Assembly (NCBI GenBank): GCA_945902075.1 | Contig: CAMDMA010000022.1 | Span: 1-54,896, forward strand | Direction of reading: 5' to 3' | Source: Candidatus Kuenenia stuttgartensis | Lineage (GTDB): Bacteria; Planctomycetota; Phycisphaerae; Phycisphaerales; SM1A02 | Length of the DNA: 54,896 nucleotides | Part shown: one piece after another, positions 8,179 through 18,031 of the stretch | Position numbering within the stretch: the stretch's first letter is position 1 | Layout of the letters: every line of letters begins with the position of its first letter | The notes under the pieces: generated by a model | The model's input: the letters and a program-made list of their open reading frames with translations, nothing else | Database searches by the model: none | Told to the model about the DNA's origin: nothing | Position numbers and translations under genes: made by a program

Positions 8179-10059
8179 ATGACGACAGCCATTTGGGCAG
8201 GCCGTCTTGAGGGACAGGCCGATTCGCTCTTCCGTGAATTCAACGATTCGCTTGTGTTCGACCGTGCACTCGTGCGCGAGGACATCGAAGGCTCGATCGC
8301 CTGGTCGAAAGCGATCATGCGTGCTGGCGTCATCGATGCAGACGAACAGGTGCTCATCGCAGCAGCGCTCAGCGAGATTCTCACACTCGCACTCGAAGAT
8401 CCATCGTCGATCGTCGACGCAGACGACGAAGACGTGCATTCGTGGGTTGAACGCCAACTCATCGCTCGCGTCGGCGACCTCGGGAAGAAGTTGCACACAG
8501 GGCGAAGCCGCAACGATCAGGTTGCGACAGACCTCCGATTGTGGACGGTGCGGCAACTCAAGGCGCGGCAATCAGAGCTCAAGGCTGCGATGAACGCACT
8601 CGTTGATCTCGCAGAACGCGAGAAGATGACGCCCTTTCCGGGCTTTACTCATCTCCAGCGCGCGCAGCCGATCCTTTTTGCGCACTGGTGCCTCGCGTAT
8701 GTCGAGATGTTTCGCCGCGACGCAGAACGCCTTGCCGACGCGCTCAAGCGCGTGCGTTCATCGCCCCTCGGCTCGGGCGCGCTCGCAGGAACTGCATATC
8801 CAATCGATCGCGAGCTTCTCGCGAAAGATCTCGGCTTGCGCGCACCCACCGCGAACTCGCTCGACGCGGTCAGTGATCGCGACTTTGTCATCGAAACCAT
8901 CTCGGCGTGCGCACTCTGCGCCGTTCATCTTTCGCGGCTTGCGGAAGATCTGATCTTCTACTCAACAACCGAGTCTTCGCTGGTCGAACTTCCCGATGCG
9001 TTCACATCCGGAAGTTCGCTGATGCCGCAGAAAAAGAATCCAGACGCGCTTGAGCTTTTCCGCGGAAAAGCTGGACGCCAAATCGGAAACCTCGTGGGGA
9101 TCCTGGTCACGATGAAGGGCCTCCCGATGGCCTACAACAAGGACCTGCAGGAAGACAAGGAGCCGCTCTTCGATTCGATGAAGCAGCTTTCAATGTGCCT
9201 CCGCGTGCTGCCACCGATGATCGCGGGTATCAAGATCAACCGTGAAAATGCTCTGCTTGCTGCTGCGGAGGGCTACACCAACGCGACGGATCTCGCCGAC
9301 TACCTCACGCGTCTCGGCGTGCCATTTCGCGAGGCGCATCATCAGGCAGGACGCCTGGTACGGAAAGCGATTGAAAGTCACTCGTCGCTCGAAGAGCTTT
9401 CACTCGAAGTCATTCGCGAGCAGGCGCCGCGTGCGAATAACGACGTCTACACACAACTCACCATCAACGCCACGCTCGAAAAGCGCGGCGTCACCGGGGG
9501 TACTGGCCCGCGCGCGGTCGAGAGTGCAATCGAACGTATTCGCCGCATGCTGCGAGAGCGCGCGATTCCCGCCGGTGCTGGCGAAGTCGAGTTCCGGCAA
9601 GCACGAATGGACGATCTCGACGCAATCGTGCTCCTCGTCGATCACTGGGCGCGTCATGGCGAAAATCTGCCTCGCTCGCGCGAGGACATCATGAAAGCAA
9701 TCCTCGACTTTGGCGTCGCTGTCGTCGATGGACGCGTCGTAGGATGTGCGGCGCTTTGGATCTACACGCCTGATCTCGCCGAAATTCGCTCGCTCGGCAT
9801 CGATACGGAGTTTCAGGGTCGAGGAATTGGCCAAGGCATTGTGCGTCACTTCCAACAAGTCGCGGGCCAACTGCACATCGACAAGGTGTTTGTCCTCACA
9901 CGCGCACCAGCCTTCTTTGAGAAGTGTGGATTCCGCCGCGTTTCGATCAACTCGCTTCCAGAGAAAGTCCTGAAAGACTGCGCGAACTGCCCGAAAAACA
10001 CCAAATGCGACGAGATCGCGTTGGTGCACGACACGGTTGTTCCCGACTCTGGCAAGTAA
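8179..10059 (+). CDS. argH: Argininosuccinate lyase fused to N-acetylglutamate synthase-type GNAT domain
   Basis: Residues 1-462 are a complete argininosuccinate lyase, with HTGRSRNDQVATD, the catalytic loop GSSLMPQKKNPD (278-289) and the tetrameric helical core. It splits argininosuccinate into arginine and fumarate. Residues 469-626 form a GNAT acetyltransferase: VEFRQARMDDL opens the fold, QGRGIG (546-551) is the acetyl-CoA loop, and the C-terminal CANCPKNTKCDEIAL is typical of short N-acetylglutamate synthases. The fusion therefore carries the first and last steps of the pathway in one chain, an ArgH(A) arrangement known from some marine gammaproteobacteria. It starts 1 nt after argG; argJ follows 55 nt later. 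Confidence 0.95.
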   Translation: MTTAIWAGRLEGQADSLFREFNDSLVFDRALVREDIEGSIAWSKAIMRAGVIDADEQVLIAAALSEILTLALEDPSSIVDADDEDVHSWVERQLIARVGDLGKKLHTGRSRNDQVATDLRLWTVRQLKARQSELKAAMNALVDLAEREKMTPFPGFTHLQRAQPILFAHWCLAYVEMFRRDAERLADALKRVRSSPLGSGALAGTAYPIDRELLAKDLGLRAPTANSLDAVSDRDFVIETISACALCAVHLSRLAEDLIFYSTTESSLVELPDAFTSGSSLMPQKKNPDALELFRGKAGRQIGNLVGILVTMKGLPMAYNKDLQEDKEPLFDSMKQLSMCLRVLPPMIAGIKINRENALLAAAEGYTNATDLADYLTRLGVPFREAHHQAGRLVRKAIESHSSLEELSLEVIREQAPRANNDVYTQLTINATLEKRGVTGGTGPRAVESAIERIRRMLRERAIPAGAGEVEFRQARMDDLDAIVLLVDHWARHGENLPRSREDIMKAILDFGVAVVDGRVVGCAALWIYTPDLAEIRSLGIDTEFQGRGIGQGIVRHFQQVAGQLHIDKVFVLTRAPAFFEKCGFRRVSINSLPEKVLKDCANCPKNTKCDEIALVHDTVVPDSGK

Positions 10060-10114
10060 GACCGGCTCGCGTGACACAGACGGAATTCATGCACCGCACG
10101 ACAGAGATTTCATC

Positions 10115-11356
10115 ATGGCAACTTTTGTCTCAACGCCGTCAGTCGTTCGTCTTGGTCCACAGGATTGGCCGCGCGGCTTTCGCGCATCGGTAGGCGCGGC
10201 TGCAATCAAGAAGGCCGGGCGCGACGACCTTGCGCTGCTTGCGATGCCCGGCGGGGCCACTGCCGCTGCGCTGTTCACGCGTAACCTTTTCGCCGCCGCG
10301 CCAATTGAGGTCTCGCGCCGCCACCTCAAAGAGTCGCGCGGACATGCATCCGCGCTCATCTTGAACTCCGGCTGCGCCAACGCGGCCACCGGACCGCGCG
10401 GAATAGCCAACGCGACAGAGTGCACGGATGCAGTAGCGCGCGCGATCGGCTGCGCAGGTGAGTCGGTGCTGGTCAACTCGACGGGTGTGATTGGGGTGCA
10501 GCTCCCGATGGAGCGAATCATTCCCGAACTTCCGCGAGTCGCAGCGCGACTGGCAACGAGCGCTGATGGTGGTCCGCTTGAGCCATTCGCGCGAGCCATC
10601 ATGACAACTGACACGAAGCCGAAGATGGCAGCACGAACGATCGAGTGCGGCGGATCGACCGTGCATGTCGCTGGTGTTGCGAAGGGCGCGGGCATGATTC
10701 GCCCCGACATGGCGACGATGATCTCCGTGATCGCGACGGACGCTGCTGTCGATGGTCGCACACTTGACCGCATTCTTCGGCATGCGGCTGATGCGAGCTT
10801 TCACCGCATTTCGATTGACGGCGATACCTCGACGAATGACTCCGTGTTTGCCTTCGCCTCGGGTGTTGCTGGACCGTGCGACGAGGCGGCACTCGCGCAA
10901 GCGTTCCGGGAGGTCGCCTGTGAGCTCGCGCGCATGATCGTCTGCGACGGCGAAGGCTTCGAGCGATCGCTTCGCGTGCGCGTGATCGGTGCGGGAAACA
11001 AGCATGATGCGCTTCGGGTTGCCGAGACCGTCGCATCGAGCCTTCTCGTCCGAACGGCCATCACGGGTGGTGATCCCAACTGGGGTCGCATCATTGCAGC
11101 AGCGGGCCGCGCGGGCGTGGACTTCCGTGCCAACGATCTCGAGTTGCGCGTGGGTGGCATCCTGCTTTTCGCTCGCGGCGAGCCGCTATCGATTGATAAG
11201 CATGCGGTACGCGCAGCCTTCAATGGGACGCATGTTGAGATTGAAATCGCACTCGGTGTCTCCAGCGGCGCCGACGCTGAGATGAACTCTGACGACTTCC
11301 TGAGCTGCGGCCTCACGACGGAGTATGTGCGGCTCAACGCCGATTACACCACATAA
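10115..11356 (+). CDS. argJ: Glutamate N-acetyltransferase / ornithine acetyltransferase (ArgJ)
   Basis: ArgJ transfers the acetyl group from N-acetylornithine to glutamate, recycling the blocking group; some members also use acetyl-CoA. Seen here are LNSGCANAATG, the self-cleavage region KGAGMIRPDMATM with the nucleophilic Thr, DTSTNDS and GGDPNWGRI, all family hallmarks, in 413 residues. The protein is expected to cleave itself before that Thr into alpha and beta chains. Because the upstream lyase carries a synthase domain, ArgJ may act mainly as the recycling enzyme here. The start at 10115 is chosen from where homology begins. No argD is present in the cluster. Confidence 0.95.
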   Translation: MATFVSTPSVVRLGPQDWPRGFRASVGAAAIKKAGRDDLALLAMPGGATAAALFTRNLFAAAPIEVSRRHLKESRGHASALILNSGCANAATGPRGIANATECTDAVARAIGCAGESVLVNSTGVIGVQLPMERIIPELPRVAARLATSADGGPLEPFARAIMTTDTKPKMAARTIECGGSTVHVAGVAKGAGMIRPDMATMISVIATDAAVDGRTLDRILRHAADASFHRISIDGDTSTNDSVFAFASGVAGPCDEAALAQAFREVACELARMIVCDGEGFERSLRVRVIGAGNKHDALRVAETVASSLLVRTAITGGDPNWGRIIAAAGRAGVDFRANDLELRVGGILLFARGEPLSIDKHAVRAAFNGTHVEIEIALGVSSGADAEMNSDDFLSCGLTTEYVRLNADYTT

Positions 11357-11382
11357 CCCCTCCAGCGCGCGGGTTGCGTGGT
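11348..11382. terminator. Inverted repeat between convergent argJ and NRPS genes
   Basis: ACCAC (11348-11352) plus AACCC (11355-11359) pairs with GGGTT (11371-11375) plus GTGGT (11378-11382), giving a 10-bp stem with a small internal loop. It lies exactly between two convergent genes. No T-tract follows on either strand, so this is a weak or Rho-assisted terminator candidate. Confidence 0.4.
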
Positions 11383-11383
11383 G

Positions 11384-14300
11384 TTAGCGCCGCGCCCGCG
11401 AGTCCGCGAGTGCCCGGCGAATGGCCTCAGCGACCCTCGGTACGCCCTCACGACGAACGAGACCGTTGTGACTCGCGTCGGTTCGCGTGAGTCGAACGCC
11501 GCCCGCGGTGTACCGACTCCAACGCGTTACGATCGAACCGTCCGGTTTCTCGCCGTTGGGCGGAGCACCATCGGCCTCAACGTGCGTGTGCTTGCCGTTA
11601 CTAAGCACCACCTCAAGCCCACATCGAATTCGGCTCATACGATGCGCCACCATCGAGATGCCAGCAGCATCCATGACCTGACGAAGTCGCCGTTCGACAT
11701 CGCCGAGATTCGCTCCGTTGACCGTACGAATACCCGCCAACTCATCGAGTTTTCGGAGCTGCTTCGACGCCTTCGACAATCCAGCGAACCGGAGCGCCGT
11801 TCGGCCGAGCCGCCCCAATCGATCGCGATTACGAATCGGCGATGCGTCGAGCACAGTCACACTTCCAACCGAAACGCGCTGCGCCTCAAGGGCTGCGGCG
11901 ACTTCAACCGCGAGGATCCCGCCGAAGGAAAAACCCACGAGATGCGCGGGCCGATCCCCGCTGCGCTCGCGTACGCGCTGGGCAAGAAGCCGCGCCGAAT
12001 CGCGCAGGTGATACGAGAGTTTCTCACCGTCACCCGCGCCTGGGAGTTGGTAGCCGAAACAGCGGAAGTCATCGCGTAATGCTTCGGCAAGCGGGATGTA
12101 GGTGAATGCTGCGAGTCCGCCGATACCAGGGAAACAGTGGAGCACCTCGGCGGCTTGACTCGGCAGAATGGCGACGACAGGTTCAATGCGAGTCACGGCA
12201 CCGCCTCGCGCGAGCCGACGGGCGATAGCGATTGGTGTCGGATCGGCAAGCATGTCCGCGATACTCGGCGCGGTGCCAAATTCACGCATCAATCGGTCGA
12301 TCAGCAAGACTGCACCGAGCGAGTCACCACCAAGATCGAAAAACGATGAATCGACTTGGGCGTCTTTCGCTCGAAGAAGCTGAGCGAAGATCTCAGCAAC
12401 GCGCACGCGCAGCAACTGCTCCGCGATCGTCGCGGCGGGCGGAATTCGCGCAACCGGGCCCACCTCAAGCACACTCTCGGGAATGGGTAAGCGACGACGA
12501 TCGATCTTCCCGCTCGCCGAGAGCGGCCACTCGGAAACCTGAACAAGTGCTGCCGGCACAACCTGGCTCGGTAGCCGCGCCTTCAACTCCGCACGCAACC
12601 GCGCGACACAGTCGGACGCAGCACCAACTCCCTGTCCTACACGAGCGGCCAACCCACCGAGCATCTTGAAGTACCCAACCACTCGTCGATCTGCACCGTC
12701 GCCGACATACCACGCAACAGCACTCTCGACGCCATCAACATCGCACATCACCTGCTCAATCTCGCCAGCCTCCACGCGCATACCGCGCACTTTGAACTGA
12801 AAGTCAAGCCGGCCATGAAACCAAACCACGCCATCCTCATCCATGGCGACGCGGTCACCCGTGCGATAGCTGCGGCCGTGCTCGTCACTGAGGCGCACGA
12901 ATTTCGCGTTCGTCAAAGTCGGGTCGGCAAGGTATCCGCCGCCAACTTGTGTTCCTGAGATCAGCAGTTCGCCGTGAGCGCCGATTGGGAGAGCTCGCAG
13001 CGTCGGATCAACGACACGCAATCGGACACCCGGAATCGCACGACCAATCGGGAACGGAGCGACGAAATCGCGACGGAGTTCCATTACCGTCACCGCGATC
13101 GACGTCTCCGTCGGCCCGTAGGCATTGAAGAGTCGGATACCGAGTTGCCCAAAGTTTGCGTGAAAAGCCGCTGATAATGCGGTCGGCATTGCATCACCTC
13201 CCGAGGTGATCACGGATACCGACCGAAAACCCCCTACGTCCCACGCGCCCGCCGTCTCCGCCATGCGCGCGAGTACCGCTGGCACGAGCGTGAGGTGATC
13301 CGCGTGGATCGCCGCTGCGGTTTGGGCGACGCGACCAAAATCAACATGGAGACCCGGCGGCACTACACCAACCGTTCCGCCTGTCGTCAGCGGAAGATGA
13401 AGTTCAATGATCGACGGATCAAAGCCAACAGGCGTGAGATTCACCACACTCACGCGATCGGGCAATCCATACGCATGTCGCACTCCAGCGAGAAAATGGG
13501 CAACGCCCCGATGGGCAACGAGCGTGACCTTGGGCTTACCCGTGGAACCCGAGGTGAAGAATGCATACGCGAGATCATCCGGTGATCGTGGGAGTGCTCC
13601 GTCATCAGCGCATACGGCGTGTTGCTGGCTTCGAGCCACATCGGTTGGATCAATCACTCGCACGGATAGGCCATCGAACGCCGTGCAATCCACGGAACGC
13701 CCGATCACGAGTGTGATTCCTGCCTCTTCCGCGAGCATGCGCAAACGCTCCGCAGGAAGTTCAGGATCAAGTGGGATGAAAAAACGCCCCGCGAACCAGC
13801 ACGCCAGGTGGCACGCGGGTAACTCCAGATCGCGTCCCATACAGATGCCAATTGGTGCATCGCGCGACGTGCCTGTGTTGCCAATCACCCCCGCGAGTAT
13901 GCGCGCGGATTGCTCGAGCTCTGCGTAGGTGATCGCACGGGTTGTGTCATCGACTGCGATTGCCGCGGGAGTCCTTCGCGCAACTGCGCTGATCGCATCA
14001 TCAAGCCTCTCAATTGTGACGAGCGCCGCTCCTCCATCGCCGCAGCGAATGCTTTCAGCGCGCTCAGCAGGAGTGGTGACTTCGAGCTCACCGATCGGCC
14101 GATCGAGCCCGTTCGAAAACTGCGTGAGCATGTGCGCCAATCGATCCGCAAAACGCTCCGCGCGCTGCGCATAAATCTGCGACGGATCCCAGAGCACTTC
14201 GATTTCAACAGATTCGCCGAAGCCGATGATGACCGCAATAGGATTCGTCGACTCCTGCCGCACGCGTACCGAGTGGACGCATTTTGTCCCGAGTGTCTGA

Positions 14301-15466
14301 CACGCTTCCTCAACACGCGTCGAATCGCTGTGCACGACGATGAGCTCAATTGGTCGGCCTGTCGATTGCCGCGCGATGCGCTGGAGATCATGAAGCGCGA
14401 TCGCGGAATTCGCACGAGCGTCACGATCGTGTGCGCGCACGCGTTGAAGCATCTCGCGAACAGTCGCTGTGCCATCTACGTCCACCCGGACGCCAACCAA
14501 ATTGACAAGGTTTCCCAGCATCGCGCGCACACCTGGGAGTTCGATATCGCGCAAAGCGCGAATCGTTCCGAAGTTCGCTGATTGCGAACCAGCGGCACTC
14601 GCCATGAGAAGCCCAACTGCGAGGTGCGACGCAGAAGATGGTCGAACTCCCGCAGCGACCAAAGCCGACTTCAGCTGCGCCGAGATTTCGGGGGCGAGCC
14701 TTCGCGTCGCTCGTCGAGAACCAACTGAATTCTGCTGCAAAAATCCGCCTTCGCGCCGCAGCCAATCAAGGCCAACACCAACATCAGCGCCCGCGAATCG
14801 CCGTTCCCAGTAGTCACAGACGCTTGAAGAAGCGGACTCTCGCGCAAACCACTGGACGAACTCGCGGAAATCGGGCGCCTGCGTCGCGGCAATCTCCTCT
14901 ACAGACCGAAGTCCGAGCGCTGGCGCGATCACCTCTGCAAGCAGCACCGACGTTCCACCTCCATCGGCATACGCATGGTGCGCCGTAAAGGAAACCGTAT
15001 CGCCCTCCGGGGCGCGCAGAACCATCAACTCAATCGGGAGACGCCCATACTCAAACCCGGCGCCTCGGTTCCAAGCTTCGTCGAGGGTCGATTCAATCGG
15101 GACACCCTCTCGCACATCCATGGCCACATCCATGGCCATGGGGATGGCCATAGGGATGGCCACAGGGATGGCCACGGGGACGGCCACAGCATCGACATGC
15201 TGCGGTACCGCGACTTCGTCACCAAAACTGATGGAGAGATTCGTATGGTGCCGCGTCCAGAACAAGTTCCACGCCGACTGCAACGCAGCGAGATCAAGCT
15301 GTCGGTCGACCGTTGCGGCCCATTGCCATTGATAGGGCCGCGTGCCTTCGGCGCGCACGGCGATCGTCCGGAACATCTCCATCTGCATGGGAGTCCACAG
15401 CGACGAGTGCTCCGATACCGGTCCTCGCGCAGACTCAGTTGAAATTCGAGAGGCGACCGGTTTCAT
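11384..15466 (-). CDS. Single-module nonribosomal peptide synthetase (C-A-T-TE)
   Basis: A 1360-residue synthetase. Condensation domain: residues ~20-460, active site HHAYADG (163-169). Adenylation domain: ~480-1000, with FTSGSTGKPK (637-646), NAYGPTE (781-787), YRTGDR and the PLSASGKIDRR end motif. Carrier domain: FFDLGGDSL with the phosphopantetheine Ser1049. Thioesterase: GFSFGG with Ser1180. By eye against GrsA the specificity positions read D-P-I-T-I-S-A-I-A; the leading Asp implies an alpha-amino acid, but I cannot name it. A tandem insertion of VAIP/MAIP/MDVA units (residues 94-118) precedes the condensation motif. No tailoring, transport or PPTase genes are adjacent. The start ATG 15466 (KPVASRIST) is preferred over an upstream TTG at 15544; neither has a strong ribosome site. 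Confidence 0.93.
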   Translation of the reverse strand: MKPVASRISTESARGPVSEHSSLWTPMQMEMFRTIAVRAEGTRPYQWQWAATVDRQLDLAALQSAWNLFWTRHHTNLSISFGDEVAVPQHVDAVAVPVAIPVAIPMAIPMAMDVAMDVREGVPIESTLDEAWNRGAGFEYGRLPIELMVLRAPEGDTVSFTAHHAYADGGGTSVLLAEVIAPALGLRSVEEIAATQAPDFREFVQWFARESASSSVCDYWERRFAGADVGVGLDWLRREGGFLQQNSVGSRRATRRLAPEISAQLKSALVAAGVRPSSASHLAVGLLMASAAGSQSANFGTIRALRDIELPGVRAMLGNLVNLVGVRVDVDGTATVREMLQRVRAHDRDARANSAIALHDLQRIARQSTGRPIELIVVHSDSTRVEEACQTLGTKCVHSVRVRQESTNPIAVIIGFGESVEIEVLWDPSQIYAQRAERFADRLAHMLTQFSNGLDRPIGELEVTTPAERAESIRCGDGGAALVTIERLDDAISAVARRTPAAIAVDDTTRAITYAELEQSARILAGVIGNTGTSRDAPIGICMGRDLELPACHLACWFAGRFFIPLDPELPAERLRMLAEEAGITLVIGRSVDCTAFDGLSVRVIDPTDVARSQQHAVCADDGALPRSPDDLAYAFFTSGSTGKPKVTLVAHRGVAHFLAGVRHAYGLPDRVSVVNLTPVGFDPSIIELHLPLTTGGTVGVVPPGLHVDFGRVAQTAAAIHADHLTLVPAVLARMAETAGAWDVGGFRSVSVITSGGDAMPTALSAAFHANFGQLGIRLFNAYGPTETSIAVTVMELRRDFVAPFPIGRAIPGVRLRVVDPTLRALPIGAHGELLISGTQVGGGYLADPTLTNAKFVRLSDEHGRSYRTGDRVAMDEDGVVWFHGRLDFQFKVRGMRVEAGEIEQVMCDVDGVESAVAWYVGDGADRRVVGYFKMLGGLAARVGQGVGAASDCVARLRAELKARLPSQVVPAALVQVSEWPLSASGKIDRRRLPIPESVLEVGPVARIPPAATIAEQLLRVRVAEIFAQLLRAKDAQVDSSFFDLGGDSLGAVLLIDRLMREFGTAPSIADMLADPTPIAIARRLARGGAVTRIEPVVAILPSQAAEVLHCFPGIGGLAAFTYIPLAEALRDDFRCFGYQLPGAGDGEKLSYHLRDSARLLAQRVRERSGDRPAHLVGFSFGGILAVEVAAALEAQRVSVGSVTVLDASPIRNRDRLGRLGRTALRFAGLSKASKQLRKLDELAGIRTVNGANLGDVERRLRQVMDAAGISMVAHRMSRIRCGLEVVLSNGKHTHVEADGAPPNGEKPDGSIVTRWSRYTAGGVRLTRTDASHNGLVRREGVPRVAEAIRRALADSRARR
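15113..15190 (-). repeat. 12-bp in-frame repeats inside the NRPS condensation domain
   Basis: On the plus strand two copies of ACATCCATGGCC are followed by four copies close to GGGATGGCCACA. Reading frame is kept, producing the VAVPVAIPVAIPMAIPMAMD run in the protein. It lies in a surface-loop position between the domain start and the HHxxxDG motif. Confidence 0.8.
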
Positions 15467-15751
15467 AAACAAACAAACATGCGAATACCCGAACACGGAA
15501 GTTGGTTGGTTGCTTCCCGCAAACTGCAGGAAGAGTACCGACAAGAGCCATGCGACACCAACGTCTCACGCCCGCACAAGGCTGTTGCTGCATAAAAATC
15601 AAACTCGCCCATCGGAGTAGAACAAAACAACTCCACCCATGCAAGCAAAGTGACTTTAAATGGGTGACGACCCCAATCGGCGCGCTGATTCCGTCTTTCG
15701 CCAACTCAAGCCAAGGGAATGCGCGATGGGCGACGCACAGCAGGAGTCTCG

Positions 15752-18031
15752 ATGCACCGTTTGGCACAAAGTACCGCCCCCCCTTCTCTCTCGAAGTCGT
15801 CGCGCACAAGTGATGCCGAAAACGTTGCGGTACCAACATCCATGCGTTGGTGGCAAGGAATCGGTCCGCGAACATTCTCTGTCTGTGTGCTCGCGGTGCT
15901 GGTCACAAGTGCGGCCATGGGACTCGCCTCGACGCAGCTGGCAAAGCGCGCGTTGGTTCGCGAGCGCGAGTCAGCGTTTGAAGCAACGCTTGCCGCACGT
16001 TCGGCGAGCCTCGAGCAATACCTCGCGACGATGCGGGGACATGTCGAAACGCTCGCCGACGAGCCTTCGACGCACGCGGCACTCAAGTCACTTGGTCATG
16101 GATTCTCAACCGCCACAAGCGACGCCGCAGCGTTGCAACTCGCGCCCGAGGAGGCGCATCACCGTGTCGCGCAGCACCACGACCGCGAACTCGCCGGTCG
16201 GTTCCGCAGTGCAGGACTCCCTTGGACTGGCGGTAACGCACTTGTTCCGAGCGATGCGAACGCGCGAACGCTGCAAGACCTTTACATCGTGCGCAATCCG
16301 CATGCTGTCGGTTCAAAGCAGCTGCTTGATCGTGCCGACGTCGACACCGAATACGACCGCGCGCACAGCCTCCATCACCCGCGGCTCCGGGCGATTCTGG
16401 AGAGCTTCGGCTCCTACGACATCTTCCTGTACGACCGCACAGGCACCGCGATTTATACGGTGTTCAAGGAAACTGACTTCGCGAGTTCCGCGCACACCGA
16501 CGCATACGCGAAATCAAGCCTCTCCCGACTTGTGCGCTCCGTGCTCGCCGCGTCGCCAACCTCGGGCGCGGTCGTCTGTGACTTCGAACCTTACCTACCA
16601 AGCTACGGCGCGCCGGCTGGTTTTCTGGCAGCCCCGATCATCGAAGATGGCGCAATCCTCGGTGTGCTCGCGGTCCAGATCCCGATCGATCGGATCGATG
16701 CGATGTGCACGATTGCTGCCGGGCTCGGTAAGACTGGTGAAGTCTCGATCGTCGGTGCCGATGGAAAAAATCGATCGAACCTTCGCCTTTCGAAGTCCTC
16801 CACTGTCGGACTTGATAGTCCGCACCGAAGCCAAGTTACCTCCGCGATCAGAGGAGAATCAGGCTTTACGGAGACCGAGACATCCGGCGAAGGCTTGATC
16901 ACCGCGTATCGCCCATTCGACTTTCTTGGGCAGCGATGGGCCATGATCGGAACCATCGCGCAGGACGAAGTGCTTGCCCCGGTGCGAACGCTCGCGTGGT
17001 CGACAGTCGCTGTCGCTGCGGCAGCAGTCATCCTCGTTGGTGCCGCGTTCATTCCAGTGGCCCGCTCTATTGGACGACGCGCTCGCAGTGTCGTCGAAGG
17101 CATGCGTGCGCTTGGAGGTGGTGAACTGCGCACTCGGTTGCCAGTCGAGGGCGTTGACGAGTTTGCCACGATCGCACAGAGTTTCAATGAACTTTCGACG
17201 CAGCTCGGCGACTCGATCCAAGGTGTACGTCGTGGCGCAGATCGATTGAGCAGTGATGTTGACGCACTTGCCAACTCGAGCGATCAACTCGCCAACGTCG
17301 CAAGCGGACAAGCGGCGAGTATCGAAGAGATGTCCGCCGCGATCACCGAGTTGCGCGAGCAAACGGCACGAGCCTCCGAGGAATCGCAGTCCGCACAGCA
17401 GACAAGCGCAGACAGCGCGAAAGACGCAAGCGTTGCGAAGTCGGCAGTACTTGGCCTCGAGGAATCGATGGGACAGATCGACGTGGCCGCGCGCGAAATC
17501 GGACAGATCATCCGCATCATTGATGACATTGCGTTCCAAACGAATCTGCTCGCGCTCAATGCTGCGGTCGAAGCTGCTCGTGCGGGCGAGGCTGGCCGCG
17601 GATTTGCGGTGGTCGCGCAAGAAGTTCGCGCACTCGCAACCCGATCAAGCGAGGCAGCTCGCCAGACCACGGAACTCGTCGGAACCGCAACCAACCGCGT
17701 CGCTCGAGGTGTGGCTTACTCGCACGAGGTGGGACAGGCGCTTGAGCAAATTCTCGCGAGTTCCGCGCGGGTTGCGCGCGCGGTCGAGACGATTGCACAA
17801 GCCCAAAGCGAACAACTGACTGGCATCACCCAGCTCGATCAAGGCGTCGCGGAGATTTCGCGAACGACGCAGGAAGCTGCTGGGCAAAGCGAACAAGTCG
17901 CCTCAACCGCGCGACAATCCGCCGAAGAAGTACTCGCCCTTCGGGGCAATGTCGCCCGATTTCAGGTGCACGACGCGCACGGCGACAATGGATCAAACAG
18001 GCTTGGAAAGGATCTCGCTCGCGCCGGTTAG
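15752..18031 (+). CDS. Methyl-accepting chemotaxis protein with extracytoplasmic sensor
   Basis: A 759-residue transmembrane receptor. One membrane helix at about residues 40-65 ([18 protein letters not shown]) and a second near 415-440 ([18 protein letters not shown]) bracket a ~350-residue periplasmic sensor of the double-Cache kind (inferred from size and the region ending [21 protein letters not shown]). A HAMP linker follows, then a methyl-accepting signalling domain whose hairpin tip matches the family almost perfectly ([33 protein letters not shown]). There is no C-terminal CheR/CheB docking pentapeptide. ATG 15752 is chosen over 15719 because AGGAG sits 5 nt upstream. No che or flagellar genes are nearby. 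Its last 4 nt overlap convergent pheS. Confidence 0.92.
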   Translation: MHRLAQSTAPPSLSKSSRTSDAENVAVPTSMRWWQGIGPRTFSVCVLAVLVTSAAMGLASTQLAKRALVRERESAFEATLAARSASLEQYLATMRGHVETLADEPSTHAALKSLGHGFSTATSDAAALQLAPEEAHHRVAQHHDRELAGRFRSAGLPWTGGNALVPSDANARTLQDLYIVRNPHAVGSKQLLDRADVDTEYDRAHSLHHPRLRAILESFGSYDIFLYDRTGTAIYTVFKETDFASSAHTDAYAKSSLSRLVRSVLAASPTSGAVVCDFEPYLPSYGAPAGFLAAPIIEDGAILGVLAVQIPIDRIDAMCTIAAGLGKTGEVSIVGADGKNRSNLRLSKSSTVGLDSPHRSQVTSAIRGESGFTETETSGEGLITAYRPFDFLGQRWAMIGTIAQDEVLAPVRTLAWSTVAVAAAAVILVGAAFIPVARSIGRRARSVVEGMRALGGGELRTRLPVEGVDEFATIAQSFNELSTQLGDSIQGVRRGADRLSSDVDALANSSDQLANVASGQAASIEEMSAAITELREQTARASEESQSAQQTSADSAKDASVAKSAVLGLEESMGQIDVAAREIGQIIRIIDDIAFQTNLLALNAAVEAARAGEAGRGFAVVAQEVRALATRSSEAARQTTELVGTATNRVARGVAYSHEVGQALEQILASSARVARAVETIAQAQSEQLTGITQLDQGVAEISRTTQEAAGQSEQVASTARQSAEEVLALRGNVARFQVHDAHGDNGSNRLGKDLARAG

